DNA of 64,000 nucleotides from Kineococcus rhizosphaerae. GTDB taxonomy: Bacteria; Actinomycetota; Actinomycetes; Actinomycetales; Kineococcaceae. Position numbers and translations under genes: made by a program. This document shows positions 58,104-64,000 of this stretch, piece by piece; position 1 is the stretch's first letter, and each line of letters begins with the position of its first letter. The DNA lies in assembly GCF_003002055.1 (NCBI RefSeq), contig NZ_PVZF01000007.1:1-64000 (forward strand). Reading direction: 5' to 3'. The notes beneath the pieces are model-generated. The model saw nothing but the letters and a program-made list of their open reading frames with translations. It made no database searches and was not told the origin of the DNA.

Positions 58104-60626
58104 TCAGTCCTGGGCGACGAACGAGCCGAAGGACGCGTACGCCGCGGCCGGGACGGACGGCTGGCCGCCGAAGACGACACCCGTCGCGAGCGGCTTCGCC
58201 GCGTTCAGCGCCGCCAGCGCCGAGCGCGCCGACGCCGACAGGTCCGCGCCGGAGGTCAGCAGCAGCGGACCACCCATGAGCCCGACGGCCGAGGCCCCCA
58301 CGAGCGCGTCGGGCCACGTGTCGCCGGTCGCGACGCCGACGACCTTCGTGGGCGTCCCGGTCGTGAAGCGGCGCGCCACGAGGTTCGCGGTGTCGAAGCG
58401 GTCGACCCCCACGATCGCCCGGGTCGCGCTGCCCCCGGCGGCCGGCAGGGCCTTCGCGGCCTCGGCCGCCGCCCCGCCGACGGGCACCACGCGGGCACCG
58501 TTCGGGTCCACGGCCTGCAGGTAGGCCTTCGTGGCGGCCGGCAGCACGGTCGCGTCGGTCAGCAGGACGACGCCGCCGGTGCGGGCGGCGAGCGCCGAGA
58601 CGGCGAGGCCGTCGGGGAAGTTGACCCCGCTGGCCAGGTAGATCGGGGCGGTGCCGGTCCCGGGCGCCTGGGCCGCGACCTCGCCGGTGATCTTCGCGGC
58701 GGTGTCGTAGCGGTCGTCACCGGACAGCCGCTTCACCACGTAGTTCGGGGACAGCCCCGCGAGCGCCGTCTCGACGCCGCTGGACACCGTCCCGCTGCCG
58801 CCCAGGACGTAGATCGTCCCCCCGGGGGCCAGGACGCGGGAGATCTCCGTGCCGACGCTCGCGCTGAGCTTGTCCGACTCCGTCAGCAGCAGCGGCGCCG
58901 AGGTCGCCGACGCCAGCCGCGCCCCCGCGAGGGCGTCGGCGTACTTCCACGCGGCGGAGACGACGACGGAACCGGCCGACCCCGTCGTCGGGAACAGGGC
59001 CTTGGAGGAGTTCACCGCGGTCTCGATGCGGTCCTTGCCCGACAACCGGCTGACCGGGACGTCCAGGACGGGCTTCTTCACCGTGGCGTAGGGCGTGACG
59101 GCCGTCGAGACCGCCGACGCGGTGCCCGTGCCGAACGAGTTCGTCGCGGCGAGCGTGAACGTGTACTTCGCGCCGTTGGTGAGGCCGGTGACGACCTGCG
59201 TGGCGGGCTGGGTCGCGGTGAACGTGACGGGGGCCTGCGCGACGCCGTCCTTGTACGGGGTCAGGGAGTAACCGGTCACGTCGGTCGCGGTGGTTCCGGC
59301 CGCGGCCGCGGGCTTCCACGTCACGACGGCCCGGCCGTCGCCCGCGACGGCCGTGGGGGCGGCCGGAGCGGCGGGCAGGGTGCCGACGGTGAGGGTGACG
59401 ACCTGGTCGTCGTGGCCCTCACCGTTGGTCGCCCGCACCGTGAAGGTCACGGTCCCCGCCTTGTCCGGCGTGGCGGTCAGCACGCCGGTGCCGGCGTTCA
59501 GCGACAGCCACGCGGGGACGCTCTGGTCGACGAAGGACCACTGGGCCGTCGGCGTGCCGGTCGCCGTGAACCGGTGCACGAGAGTGGTCTTGACGGCCGC
59601 CTTCGTCGGGGCGGCCGACGTGATGCGCGGGGCGCTCGCCTGCGCCGAGGGGTGCAGCTCGGTGATGGAGCCGGAGTCCGCCACCCACAGGTAGCCGCTG
59701 GCGTTGGTGGCGACCGCCGTGGGCGCCACGGGTGCGGAGTCGACCGTCACGAGCTTCGGCGCTCCGCCGGGGACGATCCTCTGGATCGTCCCGGCGGCCG
59801 GGTCGGTGACGAACACCGATCCTGCGAGGTCGACCGCCAGGGACGTGACCGAGCTGGACGGGCCGGTGCTCCCCAGGACGCTGAGGTTCCCGGAGGGGTC
59901 GACGCGGTCGACCGAGTGGTTCGCGGCGTCGGCGACGAGGAGGTTGCCGTAGACGTCGAGCGCCACGGCCGACGGGCCGTTGAGCGGGGAGCGGTTGGCC
60001 GGACCGGCGACGGGCGACGCCGCCGTGCCCGTTCCCGCGAAGACGGTGAGCGTCTTGCCTGCCGCGGTGTACTTCTCGACCTGGTTGTTGCCCGAGTCGG
60101 CGACGTAGACGTTGCCCGAGCCGTCGACCGCGACACCCGTCGGGTTCCTCAGCAGTGACGTGGCGCCGTTCGTGGGGGCGCCCGCGACACCTTCGGTGCC
60201 GATGAGGACGGTGAGCTTGGCGGGAGCGGCGGACGCCGTCGCGTCGGCCGTGACCACGACGTGGTTCGCCCGGTCCGCGATGTAGAGCGTCTTGCCGTCG
60301 CTGCTCAGAGCCAGACCTGCGGGGTGGTCGAGCAGCCCCTCGGACGGTTTGCCCTCGCTGACGTCACCCGCGATGACCGTGCCCTGGGTCTCGCCGGGGG
60401 CGAAGCGCTGGACGCTCGCACCGTCGGCGACGAAGACGTTGCCGGAGGCGTCGACGGCGACGGCCTGGGGGTCGTACGCCGACAGGATCGTGTCCGTGTC
60501 GACGAGGTAGTCGGGGCCGGTGGCGAACGCGTTCGAGGCACCCGCCACGATCCCCACGGGCAGGCACATCGCGAGCAGCCAGGCGGCGGGACGGCGGAGT
60601 CGGCGCGGGGCGGTGGCGGGGGTCAC
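58104..60626 (-). CDS. Secreted NHL-repeat / Fn3 protein with cell-wall-binding repeat 2 domains
   Basis: An 840-residue exported protein. A signal peptide (PAAWLLAMCLPVGIVAGASNAFA) precedes about five NHL-type beta-propeller repeats (VAVDASGNVFVAD, LALSSDGKTLYIAD, VAVDGSGNVYVADSGNNQVEK) to about residue 330. Then come an Ig-like segment (WLSLNAGTGVLTATPDKAG), a fibronectin-III segment (APTAVAGDGRAVVTWKPA) and three cell-wall-binding repeats (RLSGKDRIETAVNSSKALFP, RLSGDDRYDTAAKITGEV, IVGVDRFDTANLVARRF). It should be a non-covalently wall-bound surface protein that binds a ligand by its propeller. GTG 60626 is used. Confidence 0.9.
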   Translation of the reverse strand: MTPATAPRRLRRPAAWLLAMCLPVGIVAGASNAFATGPDYLVDTDTILSAYDPQAVAVDASGNVFVADGASVQRFAPGETQGTVIAGDVSEGKPSEGLLDHPAGLALSSDGKTLYIADRANHVVVTADATASAAPAKLTVLIGTEGVAGAPTNGATSLLRNPTGVAVDGSGNVYVADSGNNQVEKYTAAGKTLTVFAGTGTAASPVAGPANRSPLNGPSAVALDVYGNLLVADAANHSVDRVDPSGNLSVLGSTGPSSSVTSLAVDLAGSVFVTDPAAGTIQRIVPGGAPKLVTVDSAPVAPTAVATNASGYLWVADSGSITELHPSAQASAPRITSAAPTKAAVKTTLVHRFTATGTPTAQWSFVDQSVPAWLSLNAGTGVLTATPDKAGTVTFTVRATNGEGHDDQVVTLTVGTLPAAPAAPTAVAGDGRAVVTWKPAAAAGTTATDVTGYSLTPYKDGVAQAPVTFTATQPATQVVTGLTNGAKYTFTLAATNSFGTGTASAVSTAVTPYATVKKPVLDVPVSRLSGKDRIETAVNSSKALFPTTGSAGSVVVSAAWKYADALAGARLASATSAPLLLTESDKLSASVGTEISRVLAPGGTIYVLGGSGTVSSGVETALAGLSPNYVVKRLSGDDRYDTAAKITGEVAAQAPGTGTAPIYLASGVNFPDGLAVSALAARTGGVVLLTDATVLPAATKAYLQAVDPNGARVVPVGGAAAEAAKALPAAGGSATRAIVGVDRFDTANLVARRFTTGTPTKVVGVATGDTWPDALVGASAVGLMGGPLLLTSGADLSASARSALAALNAAKPLATGVVFGGQPSVPAAAYASFGSFVAQD

Positions 60627-60749
60627 GCCGTGTCCATCGGCCGATCGGGTGTCACCCTTGAACTCCCGCGCCCGGGAGCGCGGCCCCGTCGCGCACGACG
60701 CGGACGGCGCGAGGGTGGCGTCCGCCGCCGCGCGTGCGGGGCTCCCGGA

Positions 60750-62741
60750 TCAGGGTGCGGTGGTGAGCCAGACGTCCCCGGCCGTCCCGGTCGGGACGTC
60801 GGTGGGCTGCACGTAGACGATCGCACCGGGTCTCACTGCGGCGTTGAACTGCTCCGCGGTGGCCAGGGAGCCGTCGACGTGGATCCGGCACCCCCAGCCC
60901 AGCGACCACGTCTGCGGCGCCCCGGTGTCGGTCGCGTGCCCCCGGAAGGTGCTCAGCGCGCCGGTGCCGGGGTCCGCCGTCGGCAGGGTCCCGCTCTCGT
61001 AGACGCTGGTGAACGGCTGCGGGGCGTAGTTCGTGAGGTCGAGGCGCCGGACGCCGCCGACGGTCTGGTCCTGCACCGCGTCGCCGACGGTCAGCTGCTG
61101 CGCGAACTGCGCCGCGCTCATCGCCGTCCCGGCTTGCCGGACGTCGTCGGCCGGGCCGGGCAGCGGGTACCGGTACGCCGCGGTGTCGCCGTACCCCCGG
61201 GCCGTGTAGCCGGTGGCGTCGACCCCGACGACCACCCCGCCGAAGGCGACGTTCGTCAGCGCGAACGTCGTCCCGGTGACCCGCACCCGGTCGTCGGTGT
61301 TGAGGTCGGCCAGGAGACCGCTGCGGGTGCTGCTCGTGCCGTCGACGGTGTACGTCCCGCCCGCGGGCAGGTCGGCGTCGGTGAACGTCCGCAACCGCAG
61401 GCCAGTGACGGGGTCGACGAGGGCGAAACCCCCGGTGAAGCGCTCGATCTGCCCGTCGGTCCAGTCCTCGGGGCGGGTCGTGAGCAGTGTCCAGGTCACC
61501 GTCCCTGGGCGGGGGATCTCCCACTCCGCGACGATCCGGCTGCCCGCGTGCGCCGCGGCGATCAGCTCCTGGCGGGTGGCCTGGCGCTCGTCGACGACGT
61601 AGGTGTCACCGGGGTGCAGGTCACCCTCGCGACCGCCGACGAACAGCTTCCCGCCGGCCACGTCCACCGAGGTGACCGCCTGGGGCGCAGCGGGTCCGCC
61701 GTGGGCGAGTTCGCGCGCCCGCACGGCGAGCGCCTGCGGGACGCTGCGCTCGTCGCCGAAGACGGTGCCGCGGGTCATGCCGGTGCTCGTCAGGTACTCC
61801 GCGGTCCCCGACCCCAGCGAGGCGGTGCCGTCGGTGAGCAGGATCGGGGCGTGGCGCAGCCCCGCCCACACGCCGGCGCCGAGCGCGTCGACCGTGTACC
61901 CGTTGGCGACGGCGACCTGCCCGCGCCACTCGTACAGGACGTCCGGCGATGTCGACCTGGCCAGCATCGCGGCCGTCTCGGTGCGGTCGGCGCCGCCGAT
62001 GGTCTGGATCCGCGCGCCCGGGACGAGGTCGGCCACCTCGTCGTGGACGTCCTGCGAGATGCCCCGGCCGAGGAACACGACGTTCTCGGGCTGCACCGCG
62101 TCGAGGGCGTCGGCCACGACGTCGGGGAGCCGGTCGGCGGCGGTGAGCAGGATGGGACGGCCGTTGAACGCCGCGGGACCGGCGGCCAGGGCGTCGGCGG
62201 CGACGGTGCCGGTGGGCACGTCGCCGCGGGCGATGAACACGGTCCGCGGAGCGGTCTCACCGAAGCCGTAGATCTGGACGGCGGTGTCGTAGCGGTCCTC
62301 GCCGGCCACGACGTCCGCGACGCCGATGCCGGCGGCGTCGAGCTGGTCGAGCGCGGCGTCGCCCACCGAGTTCTCGTCGCCGAGCACGACGACGTCCTCG
62401 ACGCCGAGGGCGCGCAGCGCGGCGAGGGTGCTCGCCGGGACGGTGTCGCGGTCGGTCAGCAGGATCGGGGCCTTCTCCAGGCCCGCGAGGTAGGCCCCGG
62501 ACAGCGCGTCGATGTTCCGCCAGCCGTTCGCGAGGATCGCGGTGCTCGCCCCGTCGGGGAACGCGTCCAGCGCGGTCCGGGCCGCGGTGTCGAAGCGGTC
62601 GACGCCGCCGATCCGGCGGTCCGGGGCGTCGGGCTGGAAACCCGTGCTCGCGGCGGCGGGCAGCACCGACCCGGCGGCGGTCAGGGACGTCAGGACGAAC
62701 GCGGCGGCGAGGGCGCGCAACCGCGGGGACCGCGAGGTCAT
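60750..62741 (-). CDS. Secreted protein with N-terminal cell-wall-binding repeat 2 domains
   Basis: A 663-residue exported protein. The signal peptide is followed by three cell-wall-binding repeats (RIGGVDRFDTAARTALDAFP, VVAGEDRYDTAVQIYGFG, TIGGADRTETAAMLARS), each with a downstream ILLTD-type strand, covering about 40-345. The C-terminal 300 residues (YVVDERQATRQELIAAAHAG, YTVDGTSSTRSGLLADLNT) are beta-rich repeats of unknown function with weak internal similarity. The order is the reverse of the neighbour at 58104, where the binding repeats are C-terminal. The ATG at 62741 is preceded by GGAG. Confidence 0.9.
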   Translation of the reverse strand: MTSRSPRLRALAAAFVLTSLTAAGSVLPAAASTGFQPDAPDRRIGGVDRFDTAARTALDAFPDGASTAILANGWRNIDALSGAYLAGLEKAPILLTDRDTVPASTLAALRALGVEDVVVLGDENSVGDAALDQLDAAGIGVADVVAGEDRYDTAVQIYGFGETAPRTVFIARGDVPTGTVAADALAAGPAAFNGRPILLTAADRLPDVVADALDAVQPENVVFLGRGISQDVHDEVADLVPGARIQTIGGADRTETAAMLARSTSPDVLYEWRGQVAVANGYTVDALGAGVWAGLRHAPILLTDGTASLGSGTAEYLTSTGMTRGTVFGDERSVPQALAVRARELAHGGPAAPQAVTSVDVAGGKLFVGGREGDLHPGDTYVVDERQATRQELIAAAHAGSRIVAEWEIPRPGTVTWTLLTTRPEDWTDGQIERFTGGFALVDPVTGLRLRTFTDADLPAGGTYTVDGTSSTRSGLLADLNTDDRVRVTGTTFALTNVAFGGVVVGVDATGYTARGYGDTAAYRYPLPGPADDVRQAGTAMSAAQFAQQLTVGDAVQDQTVGGVRRLDLTNYAPQPFTSVYESGTLPTADPGTGALSTFRGHATDTGAPQTWSLGWGCRIHVDGSLATAEQFNAAVRPGAIVYVQPTDVPTGTAGDVWLTTAP

Positions 62742-62863
62742 GGGTGGGGTTCTCCTTCAGCGCGGGGCGCGACGGCCTCCGCTGGTGGTTCGTCCCTCCA
62801 CTGTAAGGACGCGACCGGCCGAGCGGGGGCTTTCGGGGAAGTCGCGCACAGGGTGGGTGCCCT

Positions 62864-62902
62864 GTCAGCCGCGCGTCAGGATCCCGTCAGGGCCACGTCA
62901 AG
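62864..62902. promoter_or_regulatory. Four 11-bp-phased GTCA direct repeats, response-regulator-type site
   Basis: GTCA begins at 62864, 62875, 62886 and 62897, exactly 11 bp apart, each preceded by C or T. One-helical-turn direct repeats are the hallmark of OmpR/PhoB-family regulators; streptomycete PHO boxes use 11-bp units containing TCA. The last unit touches the -35 region of the downstream promoter, an activator-like position. Confidence 0.65.
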
Positions 62903-62907
62903 GACTG

Positions 62908-62944
62908 TTCCGCAGCGGGTTCCGCGTCCCTAGCGTTCACGACA
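62908..62944 (+). promoter_or_regulatory. Promoter of the SAV_915-lysA unit (leaderless)
   Basis: TTCCGC at 62908-62913 and TAGCGT at 62931-62936 are 17 bp apart, and the -10 ends 7 nt before the ATG at 62944, so the transcript probably starts at the start codon. The -35 match is poor, consistent with activation by a regulator on the repeats just upstream. Confidence 0.5.
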
Positions 62945-63294
62945 TGCCCAGCACCACCAGAACGGCCACCGCGGCCGACGGTTCACCAGCCCGTCTCTTC
63001 GTCCCGGTCCTCCAGGGTTCCCACGCGAGCCTGCGCACCTTCGTCGACCCCCTCGGGAACCGCACCGGGGTGGCCTTCACCTCCCCCGACACGTTGCACG
63101 CGGTGCTCGGGGACGCGCAGGCGTACCGGGAGATGGGCCCGAACGCGTTGCGGGCGCTGCTCACCGCCGCCGGGACGCAGGAGTTGCGGATCGACCCGCG
63201 CCTCGTCGCCGCACCGCCCGCCGACCGGGGAGCGGAAGCAGCGGTGGCGTCCGTGCCCCGGGCCCGGCTGCGCGTGGAGGGGTTCGCCGCGTGA
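62944..63294 (+). CDS. SAV_915-family protein
   Basis: A 116-residue actinobacterial conserved protein: LFVPVLQGSHASLRTFVDPLGNRTGVAFTS, LHAVLGDAQAYREMGPNALRALL and ELRIDPRLVAAP match the SseB-like SAV_915 family. Biochemical role unknown. It overlaps lysA by GTGA, a gene order seen in other actinobacteria, so the two are translationally coupled. The ATG follows a leaderless-type promoter without a Shine-Dalgarno. Confidence 0.85.
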   Translation: MPSTTRTATAADGSPARLFVPVLQGSHASLRTFVDPLGNRTGVAFTSPDTLHAVLGDAQAYREMGPNALRALLTAAGTQELRIDPRLVAAPPADRGAEAAVASVPRARLRVEGFAA

Positions 63295-64000
63295 GCCTCC
63301 TGCTCCCCGACCCCCAGCCCACCCCCTCTTCCACCCCCGTGCCCACCGGGGCGCACCGGACGGGTTCCCCGTGGCCGCGCAGCGCCCGCACGGTCGGGGG
63401 TGACGTCCGCGTCGCGGGGGTCGCGCTCGCCGACGTCGCCGCCACCTTCGGCACCCCCGTCCACGTCCTGGACGAGACGGAGGTCCGCGCCCGGGCCCGC
63501 ACCTACCGCGAGCACTTCGGCGCCGACGGGGTGTTCTACGCCGCCAAGGCGTTCACGTGCCGGGCCCTGGTGCGCTGGCTGGCCGACGAGGGTCTGGGCA
63601 TGGACGTGTGCTCGGCCGGGGAGTTGCGCACCGCGCTGGACGGGGGCCTGCCGGCGCACCGCACGCTGCTGCACGGTGTCGCCAAGAGCCCCGCCGACCT
63701 GCGGGCGGCGATGGAGGCCGGGGTGGGGCGCATCGTGCTGGACTCCCCCGACGACGCCGACCTCGTCGCCTCGCTCCTGCCCGCCGGGGCCCGGCAGCAG
63801 GTGCTGCTGCGCCTGGTGCCCGGCATCAGCGCCGGGGCCCACCCGAAGGTCCGCACCGCGACCCCGGACCAGCAGTTCGGCACGGCCACAGCCGACGTCG
63901 ACGGTTTCGTCGACCGGGTCCTGGCGCACCGGTCGCTGGAACTCGTCGGTCTGCACTGCCACCTGGGCTCGCAGATCACCGAGATCGCGCCCTACCAGGA
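63291..64000 (+). CDS. lysA: Diaminopimelate decarboxylase-like type III PLP decarboxylase (3' truncated by window end)
   Basis: The frame starts at the GTG at 63291, inside the GTGA overlap, and runs open to the window edge (about 236 residues visible). After a Pro-rich leader come VHVLDETEVRARARTYREHF, FYAAKAFTCRALVRWLADEG with the PLP lysine in YAAKAF, GMDVCSAGELRTALDGG, and GLHCHLGSQI with the conserved His and Gly-Ser-Gln. This is the fold-III decarboxylase pattern of LysA, the last step of lysine synthesis. The substrate-specific C-terminal part is outside the window, so a paralogue with another substrate cannot be excluded. Confidence 0.88.
   Translation, partial: MSLLLPDPQPTPSSTPVPTGAHRTGSPWPRSARTVGGDVRVAGVALADVAATFGTPVHVLDETEVRARARTYREHFGADGVFYAAKAFTCRALVRWLADEGLGMDVCSAGELRTALDGGLPAHRTLLHGVAKSPADLRAAMEAGVGRIVLDSPDDADLVASLLPAGARQQVLLRLVPGISAGAHPKVRTATPDQQFGTATADVDGFVDRVLAHRSLELVGLHCHLGSQITEIAPYQ

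Overview
The window is about 64 kb of very GC-rich DNA with GTG starts, strong G/C third-position bias, abundant 4-bp ATGA/GTGA gene overlaps, cell-wall-binding-repeat-2 surface proteins, a SAV_915/lysA pair and several large c-di-GMP enzymes. This fits a chromosome of a high-GC actinomycete, probably Kineosporiales and Kineococcus-like; that placement is inference from gene content, not from a marker gene. No rRNA, tRNA, CRISPR array, insertion sequence or phage gene was seen. The window opens inside a Pro/Ala/Lys repeat gene and closes inside lysA.

Layout. 0-4.5 kb: PAPAK repeat tail, a STAS-domain protein, a tiny Cys/His protein, a primary-type sigma-70 factor and a VanW-domain protein. 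4.6-8.8 kb: a TetR regulator, a degenerate ABC ATPase and a YhgE/Pip-type membrane protein in one transcription unit, then a flavin reductase. 8.9-16.3 kb: a GAF-PAS-GGDEF-EAL protein, two small secreted or membrane proteins (SPOR-like, CAP) and a membrane PAS-GGDEF protein. 16.4-19.8 kb: TIM-barrel isomerase, Gfo/Idh/MocA oxidoreductase and LacI regulator. 19.9-26.6 kb: a tightly overlapped six-gene operon (HD-like, Gfo/Idh/MocA, metallo-beta-lactamase fold with zinc ribbon, YcaO, GT4 glycosyltransferase, PIG-L deacetylase) with a divergent TIM-barrel gene. 27.9-34.0 kb: a secreted ParB/Srx-like protein and a sugar ABC transporter/ThuA/Gfo-Idh operon. 34.4-44.6 kb: mixed metabolism (S8 protease, HAD, a probable DNA-glycosylase-like fusion, 2-hydroxyacid dehydrogenase, CDF transporter, dioxygenase-like protein, GT4, GNAT, ROK). 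44.8-50 kb: EAL-DICT-LOV-GGDEF photoreceptor candidate, lipoprotein, TetR/DUF1304/MDR genes. 50.1-56 kb: a second sugar ABC operon with a FAD oxidoreductase and its own LacI. 56-64 kb: MFS transporter, orphan Phd-like antitoxin, two cell-wall-binding-repeat proteins, SAV_915 and lysA.

How the parts connect. The LacI gene at 18.7 kb has a perfect 20-bp palindrome in its promoter, and near-identical palindromes sit in front of the ABC transporter operon at 34.0 kb. The isomerase/oxidoreductase pair and the transporter/ThuA/oxidoreductase operon are therefore probably one regulon for uptake and oxidation of a glycoside, perhaps by a 3-keto route. A different CebR-like palindrome lies between the YcaO operon and its divergent isomerase. 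The second ABC operon has its own 27-bp operator.

The most unusual block is the YcaO operon. It combines a YcaO-type ATP-dependent amide-activating enzyme with an MshA/MshB-like pair (GT4 plus PIG-L deacetylase), a zinc-ribbon MBL protein, an inositol/sugar dehydrogenase-like enzyme and an isomerase, and it carries an in-frame TTA codon. It is a good candidate for an undescribed sugar-derived small-molecule pathway.
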